From contig DASXYG010000078.1 of assembly GCA_036502625.1 (NCBI GenBank), positions 1 through 29,868 of the forward strand: a stretch of DNA of 29,868 bases, given 5' to 3'. A model generated the notes under the pieces. It worked only from the letters and a program-made list of their open reading frames with translations. It searched no databases and was not told the origin of the DNA. Both the position numbers and the translations under genes were made by a program. This DNA is from DASXYG01 sp036502625 (lineage in GTDB: Bacteria > Actinomycetota > Actinomycetes > Streptosporangiales > Streptosporangiaceae). Each line of letters opens with the position of its first letter. Position 1 is the stretch's first letter. Of this stretch, positions 1 through 6,313 are shown in pieces.

Positions 1-410
1 CGTGGATTGCCGCTCTCTGTGAGAACGTTGGCGTACTGATCGAGACGTTGACGGAATTCTGTCAGACCAGGGTCGCTCGAAAATGCTACAAGCGCTTGAG
101 CCTCGGCTAGTCCAAGGACCTGCAAGTCGGCGTTTTCAACGACGTCGACGATATCGAGGGCCTTGCGAGTTATCTCGATCACCATCACGAGTTCTGGCGT
201 GATACCAAGAACCGTCTCTCGACCTTGATGTCGGTCACGAACACGGTCGAGCTGCCGCGAGATGTCACGGGCGTGCGAGCGGGGGTCTGGGGCGCCGGCT
301 CCTCGTCCACCGCCGCCGGCGGGTCTGGTCTGTCGAGGAAATGGATCCAGCGCACGAGTTAGGCGCAGGTGCGCGTGTTCAATACCGGCATCGAAAGGCA
401 TTTGCGTCAT
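1..410 (-). CDS. ietS: N-terminal part of IetS-like S8 (subtilisin-type) peptidase, cut by window edge
   Basis: An open frame starts at the ATG at 410 and runs without a stop to base 1, giving about 136 residues. A GGTAGGTG-type ribosome site precedes it. Recognisable stretches are PRSHARDISRQLDR, ITPELVMVIEI and NADLQVLGLAEAQALVAF, which resemble the non-catalytic N-terminal region of the S8 peptidases encoded next to IetA-type ATPases. The Asp/His/Ser catalytic region would lie outside the window, so the protease activity is inferred. The gene begins 49 nt after the AAA ATPase stop on the same strand, which matches the ietA-ietS order of the known anti-phage/plasmid-stability pair. Alternative: another protein of the same N-terminal family. 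Identity is moderately sure and depends largely on the neighbour. Confidence 0.62.
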   Translation of the reverse strand, partial: MTQMPFDAGIEHAHLRLTRALDPFPRQTRPAGGGGRGAGAPDPRSHARDISRQLDRVRDRHQGRETVLGITPELVMVIEITRKALDIVDVVENADLQVLGLAEAQALVAFSSDPGLTEFRQRLDQYANVLTESGNP

Positions 411-459
411 GATCACCTACCGACGCGTTTGGCCGATTGGGACGCTTCAAGCGGGCGTC

Positions 460-1467
460 TTAATCTCGGTCCTCGGCCTCGGGAGTCGAGCGCGCAACCA
501 GATTCCGCCGACGCCGCATGGCGTTGGCGGCTTCGCGCATGTCGGTGTCGCTGATCGTGGTCCGGTCGGCAATCAGTGCGTGCCGCATCGCTCCAACGCA
601 CACGATCTCCACTTCAGCCGGGCTGAACCCGGCCATCCGCTTAGCCCATGATCGAGTTGATAGGCCGTGATGCATCGCTCGAAGCTTCAGCTCGATGAGA
701 TCAGCGATCTGCGCTTGATTCAAGTGATCGAACCCGATCACTTCGTCGAACCGCCGCCAGACCGCCGTGTCCACCATATGCGGATGATTGGACGTTGCCA
801 CGATTAGCGAGTCACCGTGCACGTCCTCGAGGAGCTGGAGGACGGTGGCGGCGACCCGACGCATCTCGCCGTGATCGCCGGTTTGATCGCGTTCCTGGCC
901 GAGGACATCGAACTCGTCCAACAGCAGGACGCACGGCGTCTGTTCAGCGAACCTAATCACAGACTCGATATTCCGCGCCGTATCACCGAGGAACGATGAT
1001 GTGAGCGAAGCTAGGGATGCGGTTGCTACAGGGAGGCTGAGCTCGGCTGCGATCGCGTGGGCAGTGGCGCTCTTGCCGGTTCCCGGTGCGCCTAGGAAGA
1101 GGAGTCGCTGTCGCGGATGCAGGGCGTGACTGGTCAGGAGTGAACGAGCTTGGTTCTCTACGACGATCTCCTCGACGACGGAGCGCAACTCGGAGCTCAG
1201 CACCAACTCGGTGAGATCGCGCCGAGGTTTGTCCAGGCGGAGTAGATGCCGATCGTCGCGGCTCTTCGGGATCGGGCGAAGCGTTAGCGGATCCCCGCCA
1301 CCCGGGGGCCTCTGCGCGCTGAGAGCGCGTTCCAGTTCGTTGGCCAGCAGGCGGTGGTTCTTGCGGCGCTCATCTGCGATGACTTCGCTTGCCGCGCGAC
1401 GGAACGCCACATCATCGGCACGCGAGTAGCTGTCGAACAGCCTTCGAAGCAGATCGCTGCGTGCCAC
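460..1467 (-). CDS. ietA: AAA family ATPase, IetA-like anti-phage component
   Basis: A 335-residue AAA+ ATPase if read from the GTG at 1467. Visible motifs, numbered from that start: Walker A GAPGTGKS at about 126-133, Walker B VLLLDEFD with Asp184-Glu185, sensor-1 VATSN, arginine-finger-like WRRFD, and a C-terminal small helical domain. The N-terminal ~110 residues (ARSDLLRRLFDSY, ADERRKNHRLLANELE) are typical of IetA-type ATPases paired with subtilisin-like peptidases. The longer frame starts at GTG 1509, but the 1467 GTG has a good GGAAGG site 7 nt upstream and the protein then begins at the family's usual ARSDLL segment. It is followed by the S8 peptidase gene. In the IetAS system of phage defence (Gao et al. 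2020) both genes are needed; the mechanism is unknown to me. Confidence 0.78.
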   Translation of the reverse strand: MARSDLLRRLFDSYSRADDVAFRRAASEVIADERRKNHRLLANELERALSAQRPPGGGDPLTLRPIPKSRDDRHLLRLDKPRRDLTELVLSSELRSVVEEIVVENQARSLLTSHALHPRQRLLFLGAPGTGKSATAHAIAAELSLPVATASLASLTSSFLGDTARNIESVIRFAEQTPCVLLLDEFDVLGQERDQTGDHGEMRRVAATVLQLLEDVHGDSLIVATSNHPHMVDTAVWRRFDEVIGFDHLNQAQIADLIELKLRAMHHGLSTRSWAKRMAGFSPAEVEIVCVGAMRHALIADRTTISDTDMREAANAMRRRRNLVARSTPEAEDRD

Positions 1468-1586
1468 GGCCAACCCTTCCGCAGACTCATTGCTGCTCCT
1501 GAACGCCACTCTAAGGGCGGTCAGAGACGATAATCGAGGCTTGACAACCTCAGGTATCAGGGGGTGCTGACGAACACCCTCGTACC

Positions 1587-1615
1587 TTGAAGTTCTAATA
1601 ACCAGTATCTAGGAT
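1587..1615 (+). promoter_or_regulatory. sigma-70-type promoter of the wHTH gene, with palindromic repeat over the -10
   Basis: TTGAAG (1587-1592), a 17-nt spacer, then TAGGAT (1610-1615) gives a near-consensus actinobacterial housekeeping promoter. Predicted initiation is near 1622, only ~9 nt before a strong AAGGAGG site. The sequence around the -10 contains ATCTAGGATCTAG, that is CTAG-GAT-CTAG, a possible operator. A separate perfect TTGACA lies at 1541-1546 but has no good -10 at normal spacing. Confidence 0.55.
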
Positions 1616-1643
1616 CTAGTAGTCGGATGCAAGGAGGCGCGAT

Positions 1644-1970
1644 ATCGACGGTGGACGTATCAGCAACCGGCTCTTCGGGCGTCGCTGCCGGCTACCGATC
1701 GCGGCGTGGGTAGCACAACAGCCGAAGGGCCGCTTCTTCCAGGGCGAGGTCCCGTTGTTCGGCACCACCTCGCGAAGCAACGTCATCGACGAGCTCCGAA
1801 GGCTAACGGAGCTGGGCATGCTCACAGAAGAACGCCCCGAGGACACCAGACGCGTCTATTACGTCCGCACCACATCTCCGCTATGGGAAGTGGTCGAACT
1901 CGCCGCCGAAACGATCGGGCTGCGGTGGCAGAACGACCGCGTTGATCTTGGGCAACTCGACCACGATTGA
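1644..1970 (+). CDS. winged-helix DNA-binding protein lacking a canonical start codon
   Basis: A roughly 108-residue winged-helix protein divergent from the ietA-like gene. The frame reads RISNRLFGRRCRLPIAAWV near the start and ITELGMLTEERPEDTRR-like wing residues later, typical of small wHTH regulators. The only conventional start in frame is a TTG at 1755, which would remove the first DNA-binding helices. The frame is open from 1623, and a perfect AAGGAGG (1631-1637) sits 6 nt before an ATC at 1644, which I take as the likely start. ATC initiation is rare, so a frameshift or sequencing error is the alternative. It probably regulates itself or the neighbouring defence genes; that is inference from divergence and the palindrome over its promoter. 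Confidence 0.6.
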   Translation: MDGGRISNRLFGRRCRLPIAAWVAQQPKGRFFQGEVPLFGTTSRSNVIDELRRLTELGMLTEERPEDTRRVYYVRTTSPLWEVVELAAETIGLRWQNDRVDLGQLDHD

Positions 1971-2111
1971 TCGACCGCAGCGATGATTGAACGAGCGACG
2001 CCCGCGTGTTGGCGAACGCCTACTCTCCAATCCCGTTACCTGATCGGTTTCACCCCTGCTGAACCGCCGGGCTCCTCGTGGCACGGGGCAGGCCGCATGC
2101 CGCCGGGTTCC

Positions 2112-2117
2112 TAGAAT
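2112..2117 (+). promoter_or_regulatory. -10 element (TAGAAT) of a leaderless transcript
   Basis: TAGAAT ends 7 nt before the GTG start at 2125, so predicted initiation falls on the start codon. No Shine-Dalgarno sequence is present between them. No clear -35 is seen. Confidence 0.45.
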
Positions 2118-2124
2118 CGGCAGC

Positions 2125-3018
2125 GTGAACCGTGACGTGGCCGCATGGAACGGCCCAGGGCCGTTGTTGCCGTCGCCGGTGGCGGAGGTACGCGACGAGC
2201 GGTTGACGCGTGCGGGCGTGCGGCTGTTGGTGAAGCGGGACGACCTGATCCATCCGGAGATTCCGGGGAACAAGTGGCGGAAGCTGAAGTACAACCTGGC
2301 CGCCGCGCGCCAGCAGGGACACGAGACGTTGCTGACGTTCGGTGGGGCGTACTCGAACCACATCCAGGCGACGGCTGCCGCGGGCCACTACTACGGGTTC
2401 GCGACGGTCGGGGTGATCCGGGGTGAAGAGCACCGGCCGTTGAACCCGTCGCTGGCGTACGCGGCTGGACAGGGGATGCGGCTGACGTACATGGACCGGA
2501 TCACGTATCGGCGTAAGCACGAGGCCGAGGTGATCGGCGGACTGCGCGAACGGTTCGGTGACTTCTACCTGTTGCCGGAGGGTGGCAGCAACGCGCTAGC
2601 GGTACGTGGGTGTGCGGAACTTCCGGCCGAGATCGGCGAGTCGTTCGATGTGATCTGTTGCGCGGTCGGAACCGGTGGGACGCTCGCCGGCATCGCCGCC
2701 GGACAGCCGGAAGGGAGACAGGCCCTCGGGTTCTCGGCACTCAAGGGCGGCGCGTTCCTCCACGGCGACGTGACTCGTCTCCAGACTGAGGCGTACGGGC
2801 GCACCACCGGGAACTGGTCGATCGACCTCGATTACCACCTCGGCGGGTTCGCCAAGCGAACCCCGGAGCTTGACGCGTTCATCGCTGACTTCCGCGCTCG
2901 GCACGGGATCACGCTTGACTGGGTGTACGTCGCCAAGATGATGTACGGCATCTTCGACCGGGCCGACCGGGGCGCGTTCCCGTCCGGCGCCGTGATCGTC
3001 GCGGTGATCACCGGGTGA
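2125..3018 (+). CDS. ACC deaminase / D-cysteine desulfhydrase family PLP enzyme
   Basis: A 297-residue fold-type II PLP enzyme of the size expected for 1-aminocyclopropane-1-carboxylate deaminase or D-cysteine desulfhydrase. The PLP lysine is K50 in GNKWRKLKYN; GGAYSNHIQATAAAG (73-87) holds the nucleophile-region Ser77-Asn78; PEGGSN lies at 151-156; and VGTGGT (181-186) is the phosphate-binding loop. Family members cleave ACC to 2-oxobutyrate and ammonia, or D-cysteine to pyruvate, ammonia and sulfide; sequence inspection does not separate the two. The GTG start seems leaderless. It sits alone between the wHTH gene and a convergent XRE regulator, so it looks like metabolic cargo of the mobile element. 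Confidence 0.85.
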   Translation: MNRDVAAWNGPGPLLPSPVAEVRDERLTRAGVRLLVKRDDLIHPEIPGNKWRKLKYNLAAARQQGHETLLTFGGAYSNHIQATAAAGHYYGFATVGVIRGEEHRPLNPSLAYAAGQGMRLTYMDRITYRRKHEAEVIGGLRERFGDFYLLPEGGSNALAVRGCAELPAEIGESFDVICCAVGTGGTLAGIAAGQPEGRQALGFSALKGGAFLHGDVTRLQTEAYGRTTGNWSIDLDYHLGGFAKRTPELDAFIADFRARHGITLDWVYVAKMMYGIFDRADRGAFPSGAVIVAVITG

Positions 3019-3021
3019 GCG

Positions 3022-4071
3022 TCACGCCTTCAGGTGGTACTCCCGCTGCGCGGTCTTCGAGGTGGAGCCTTCAAGCCAGGTGAGTTCCCACTCGCCGGTG
3101 TTGATCTTGAAGTTCTTCCCGAAGCCGACCCACTTGCCGCTCATCCGGCGGCCCATGGGGTCGATAAGAAGTTGGAGGGTGCCGTGATAGGTGGCGCCTC
3201 GGTAGTAGCCGGCGGGGGCCGTGTGCTCCGTCCATGAGCCGCTGGTCACGGTCCCGTCAACCGTCAGACGGAAGCGCAAGGACGAACCGGTCGTGTGGGG
3301 CAGGCTCTCACCGAAAAGGCGGTTGTCGTGCTGGCGGATCGTGACGTAATGCTCGTCTTCGAGTTCCTGGCCTCGTCCGCTGCTGTAGTACAGGTAGCGA
3401 CTGTGCCAGATCCCGGCGAGGTCGCCGGTGGGTTGAGTTGGTGGCTCGGCGGCCGCCGCGGTCTCGGAGCCGACGATGACAGGGCTCGCCGCAGCGAGGG
3501 ACAAGCCGGCGCTGAGCTTGAGCAGCAAGGCGCGGCGGCTGACGTCCGGGCCGAGCTGCTGGGCCCACGCCGCGGCGAGGTTCGCCAGCTCGCTCAGGTC
3601 GCTGCCTTCGACCTTGTCGGCGAATATGCGCAGGCTCTCCACGGACTCGGGCGGAGGTGGCCCGGCATCGGTGATCGCGGGCAGCGCGGCGACCCGCTGT
3701 CCGGCCCGGTGCGCGGGGTCGCGGTCGCGGTGGTCGGCGCAGTCGGCGAGTAGGTCGGCGACCCGGCACTCATACAGCTCAGCGAGCTTCCCCAGCACGT
3801 CGAGGGACGGCGCATGGCCGGAGGCCGCGGGCCACTGCTCCCAATAGGAAAAGTTCTTGAACGTCTTCGAGTCGGCGGGCCACCGGAGGTTCCAGCGGTC
3901 CGCGGCTTCACGCTGGCTCCAGCCGTGCGCCAACCGGAACGCCACCCGGGCATTCACGCCGTACTTGGCGCCGAACACCTCGGCGACCTCGCCCCAGGTG
4001 CGGTGTTGCTGCCGCAGTAGCGCGCTGAGTTCGGTCTGCTCCTGCCGGAGGCTGCGTGCTCTCGTCGCCAC
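3022..4071 (-). CDS. XRE-family helix-turn-helix regulator with C-terminal beta-rich sensor-like domain
   Basis: The frame extends upstream to 4299, but the GTG at 4071 has an excellent AAGGAGGGG site and starts the recognisable protein (349 residues). Residues ~24-82 form an extended actinobacterial XRE-type DNA-binding region (TWGEVAEVFGAKYGVNARVA, FRLAHGWSQREAADRWN). Residues 179-200 (RRALLLKLSAGLSLAAASPV) are hydrophobic and Tat-like in look, a segment common in these cytoplasmic regulators. Residues ~218-340 are a tryptophan- and tyrosine-rich domain (GIWHSRYLYYSSG, GTLQLLIDPMGRRMSGKWVG) that I read as a lipocalin-like beta domain of unknown ligand. It is divergent from the 4329 gene cluster, with an AACGGGG repeat site between them, so it is probably that cluster's regulator. 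Confidence 0.75.
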   Translation of the reverse strand: MATRARSLRQEQTELSALLRQQHRTWGEVAEVFGAKYGVNARVAFRLAHGWSQREAADRWNLRWPADSKTFKNFSYWEQWPAASGHAPSLDVLGKLAELYECRVADLLADCADHRDRDPAHRAGQRVAALPAITDAGPPPPESVESLRIFADKVEGSDLSELANLAAAWAQQLGPDVSRRALLLKLSAGLSLAAASPVIVGSETAAAAEPPTQPTGDLAGIWHSRYLYYSSGRGQELEDEHYVTIRQHDNRLFGESLPHTTGSSLRFRLTVDGTVTSGSWTEHTAPAGYYRGATYHGTLQLLIDPMGRRMSGKWVGFGKNFKINTGEWELTWLEGSTSKTAQREYHLKA

Positions 4072-4153
4072 GTCCGTTCCCCTCCTTCGTCCCCCGGACC
4101 GTGCCGGGGTCCTGGCACCGCACCGTAGTCCTGCGCCGTGACGTGCGAAACCT

Positions 4154-4178
4154 CCCCGTTGAACGGGGACGAACGGGG
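4154..4178. promoter_or_regulatory. AACGGGG inverted/direct repeat, likely operator
   Basis: CCCCGTT (4154-4160), one base, AACGGGG (4162-4168), three bases, AACGGGG (4172-4178): a perfect 7-1-7 palindrome plus a third half-site, in the 257-bp region between the XRE gene and the divergent 4329 gene. The rest of that region has a TTGACC (4231-4236) with only a poor -10 and a GTGACC/GGTCAC pair (4220-4225, 4246-4251). Confidence 0.45.
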
Positions 4179-4328
4179 CCACGAGATCACCACGGCGATG
4201 GGTGTTCTGTATCGGCTTAGTGACCGAGAGTTGACCTCGTCGCGGGGTCACCGAGTGGGCTGTCAAGGGATCCCTTTGTGGCCCCGCGTCTTCGACCACC
4301 GCTCATCAGGCCCGAGGGGGACGTTGCC

Positions 4329-5048
4329 GTGAACCGACCACAGGCATACGGGTACCTTCAAGCCAGCCTTCATCCTGACGGTGAATCGTTGGCCGTCGTG
4401 CGTTGTGAACTCACCGGGTTCGCCGATCACGAAGGCTTCGCGCTCACCGAATTGTTCGTTGAGGACGACGTACACCACACGTCAGCGTTCGCGCTGCTCA
4501 TGGACGCGCTGTGCGCGCACGACATCCGCTGCGTGATCATCCCGTCGCGTCGGCACCTCGCCCGCTTGCCCAGCCTCCGCGCCGCGATCTGCGCCCGCCT
4601 GCGCAATGAAGGTGTGGACCTCCGCGTGATGCATTCCGACGATCGGGATCGTCTGTACGCGCTGGATGGTGTGCTTCCGACCGGTGCGAATGGGGCGGTC
4701 GTCACGACGCTGTTGACGGTGGGATGTCAGGAAACGCTCACGGTGGGCAGGCGGTGGGGTGTTCCGCGCGGGCACGTCGACGTCGGTATTCACGACGGCG
4801 TTTCCGTGCTGGAAGGCCGAAAGATCGCGCCCGTGTCGTGTCCGCATCAGGCGGCGTTGTCCGTGTGCGCTGCCCTGGGCCTGTCGGAGGAGTACCGCGC
4901 GTTCCGTGAGCGGGAAACGACCGGCGTGGGAACGGCGGGTCTCCGCTATCCGGCGCGGAGGGGATCGGATAGCAGGACGGACGGGCGCGGCCTCGTATCC
5001 CCCGAGCGGGGCCGCGCCACGACCTTGGAAGGGAAGGACGTCCGGTGA
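4329..5048 (+). CDS. protein with resolvase-like N-terminal domain, function unknown
   Basis: GTG at 4329 follows a GAGGGGG site; the frame also extends to 4278 without added conserved sequence. The 239-residue product begins AYGYLQASLHPDGES with a serine (S13) at the position of the serine-recombinase nucleophile, and continues with GFADHEGFALTELFVEDD and PSRRHLARLPSLR, matching the layout of the resolvase N-terminal catalytic fold (residues ~6-105). There is no recombinase or zinc-ribbon DNA-binding domain after it; residues ~120-205 (GRRWGVPRGHVDVG, CPHQAALSVCAALGLSEEYR) are not recognised. It may be a recombinase-derived regulator rather than an active recombinase. It heads a four-gene run and overlaps the next gene by GTGA. 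Confidence 0.65.
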   Translation: MNRPQAYGYLQASLHPDGESLAVVRCELTGFADHEGFALTELFVEDDVHHTSAFALLMDALCAHDIRCVIIPSRRHLARLPSLRAAICARLRNEGVDLRVMHSDDRDRLYALDGVLPTGANGAVVTTLLTVGCQETLTVGRRWGVPRGHVDVGIHDGVSVLEGRKIAPVSCPHQAALSVCAALGLSEEYRAFRERETTGVGTAGLRYPARRGSDSRTDGRGLVSPERGRATTLEGKDVR

Positions 5049-5257
5049 AGGTGACTTCCGATGATGAGATCCGGTTCCACTCGCAGATCGAGGTTCCGGA
5101 GGGTGTGCGGATCGAGTGCACGGCGACGGCGGACGGTCATCACATTCTGTCGTTCGGGGGATGGCTTCTGGACGGGCCGCGCCTGGTGCTGGATCTCCAG
5201 CCGGGCACCGCGGATCAGCTTCTTGAGGCCGTACGGGGTGCGCTGAGCGCGCACTGA
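5045..5257 (+). CDS. small hypothetical protein
   Basis: A 70-residue product starting at a GTG that overlaps the upstream stop (GTGA), with GGGAAGGA about 6-9 nt before it, so it is translationally coupled. The sequence alternates hydrophobic and polar residues (IEVPEGVRIECTATADGHHI, LSFGGWLLDGPRLVLDL), suggesting a small beta-rich domain, and ends with a helix (ADQLLEAVRGAL). Not recognised. A nested hairpin follows its stop. Confidence 0.6.
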   Translation: MKVTSDDEIRFHSQIEVPEGVRIECTATADGHHILSFGGWLLDGPRLVLDLQPGTADQLLEAVRGALSAH

Positions 5258-5265
5258 GATAGGCG

Positions 5266-5316
5266 CCCTGCGGTCCGGTCACGTCACCTCCTTCCCGGCG
5301 TCGCCGGGTCGCAGGG
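5266..5316 (+). terminator. nested hairpin, possible terminator or attenuator
   Basis: CCCTGCG (5266-5272) pairs with CGCAGGG (5310-5316), and inside it CCCGGCG (5294-5300) pairs with the GCCGGG at 5303-5308. It begins 8 nt after the stop of the 5045 gene. There is no U-tract, so it could also be an attenuator before the next gene pair. Confidence 0.4.
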
Positions 5317-5363
5317 TTCACCATTCCCGATTCAAGAAGTGCGGACGATCGAAAGGGGCGGTA

Positions 5364-5615
5364 GTGGAATACGGGCAGGCGGGTGGTGTGGTGGCGTCGT
5401 GGTCGGCGCATCACCTCCCCGCGGGGAGTTCGGTCCGGTGCGTGCTGAACGCCGAGCACGACGACGCGCCGATCCGCCTCGTGATCGGTGATCTTGAACA
5501 GGTCGAGTTGGAGATGGCGCTTCCGGAGGCCGCCGCGATCGTCGCCGCGCTTCGGGACGTCGAGCGGGACCTCAAGGTGCGGAGCGAAGTCACGGGCGGG
5601 AGGTCAGAGCCATGA
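5364..5615 (+). CDS. small hypothetical protein
   Basis: An 83-residue product from a GTG preceded by GAAAGGGGCGG. Visible content is a beta-rich core (SSVRCVLNAEHDDAPIRLVI) and a C-terminal helix (LPEAAAIVAALRDVERDLKV). Its size and composition resemble the 5045 product, so the two may be distant relatives; this is only an impression. It overlaps the next gene by ATGA and lies in the same direction as the resolvase-like gene. Function unknown. Confidence 0.55.
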   Translation: MEYGQAGGVVASWSAHHLPAGSSVRCVLNAEHDDAPIRLVIGDLEQVELEMALPEAAAIVAALRDVERDLKVRSEVTGGRSEP

Positions 5616-5950
5616 CGGATAACGTGAGCACCGGAGGTCAGCGGGAAACCAGGGAACTGGGTCATCAGATCGGTGACTGGGTCGCCGAGATCGACCGCGA
5701 TACGCATGCGCTCCGGGAGCACGTTTCGGAGCTGAGGCAGAAGTACGTGCGGCTCATAGCGCTCGCCGAAGAGATGCGCGACGACATGAAGCGGGTCTGC
5801 CTGGACTTCGACGACTTCGACGACTTCGACGACGATCTCGGGCACATCTCCGACGCGATCAACCGCATGAATTTGCGCACCACGCGCTTTCAGGTAGGGA
5901 TCGCGCGCAACGTGAGCCTGCTGGAGAGCCTGGACAACCAGTCCGGCTAG
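5612..5950 (+). CDS. small coiled-coil protein with acidic DFDD repeat
   Basis: A 112-residue protein starting at the ATG of an ATGA overlap, with a GGGAGG site upstream. It is almost entirely helical: two heptad-rich segments (WVAEIDRDTHALREHVSELR; ISDAINRMNLRTTRFQVGIA) flank an acidic patch in which Asp-Phe-Asp is repeated (DFDDFDDFDDD, encoded by near-identical 9-nt units around 5807-5835). No signal peptide, metal site or known domain is seen. It is the last gene of the run and is followed 20 nt later by a strong hairpin. Confidence 0.55.
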   Translation: MTDNVSTGGQRETRELGHQIGDWVAEIDRDTHALREHVSELRQKYVRLIALAEEMRDDMKRVCLDFDDFDDFDDDLGHISDAINRMNLRTTRFQVGIARNVSLLESLDNQSG

Positions 5951-5969
5951 CACGCTTCCTGCTTGAGCG

Positions 5970-6005
5970 GTCCCCGGGTGGGGCCTGCATGGCTTGCCCG
6001 GGGAC
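5970..6005. terminator. strong GC hairpin, likely bidirectional terminator
   Basis: GTCCCCGGG (5970-5978) pairs perfectly with CCCGGGGAC (5997-6005). It lies between the end of the 5612 gene and the end of the convergent zinc-ribbon gene (6068), so it could stop transcription from both sides. Confidence 0.6.
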
Positions 6006-6067
6006 AACCGTGTTCCCGCCGACAACGCGTCGCGCCGTACGGCCTCACGACCGTCCCGCTTCGGGTG

Positions 6068-6268
6068 TCAGGGGTTGTTGAAGATTTCTCCGCAGGCACG
6101 GCACTTGTAGTACGGCCGCGCGTCCGTACGGATCTTCTTCGTCCACGTGTGCGGACAACCCGGGTCATTGCGCCGCGGGTAGGAGGGGACCTCACCTGGC
6201 TCCCCTGTGTCCCCCAGGAACCTATCGATCCTGGCCAGGAACCGATCAAACCGGCTCACCATCACCAC
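6068..6268 (-). CDS. small zinc-ribbon-like protein
   Basis: A 66-residue product. The C-terminal half has CPHTW, followed by PYYKCRACGEIF, giving a plausible Cys-x-His ... Cys-x2-Cys metal site. The N-terminus (VSRFDRFLARIDRFLG) is amphipathic. Start choice is uncertain between GTG 6268 and the ATG two codons later; the Shine-Dalgarno site is weak. It lies downstream of the relaxase gene on the same strand and may be part of the mobilization operon. No specific function is recognised. Confidence 0.5.
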   Translation of the reverse strand: MVMVSRFDRFLARIDRFLGDTGEPGEVPSYPRRNDPGCPHTWTKKIRTDARPYYKCRACGEIFNNP

Positions 6269-6313
6269 AAGGTACTGCTCGCCTTGAGGGATGTCAGGAC
6301 CTGCCGGCTCACT

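Noticed and set aside
1541..1546. TTGACA as -35 of a second plus-strand promoter
   Set aside because: No acceptable -10 at 15-19 nt; the TTGAAG/TAGGAT pair downstream is better.
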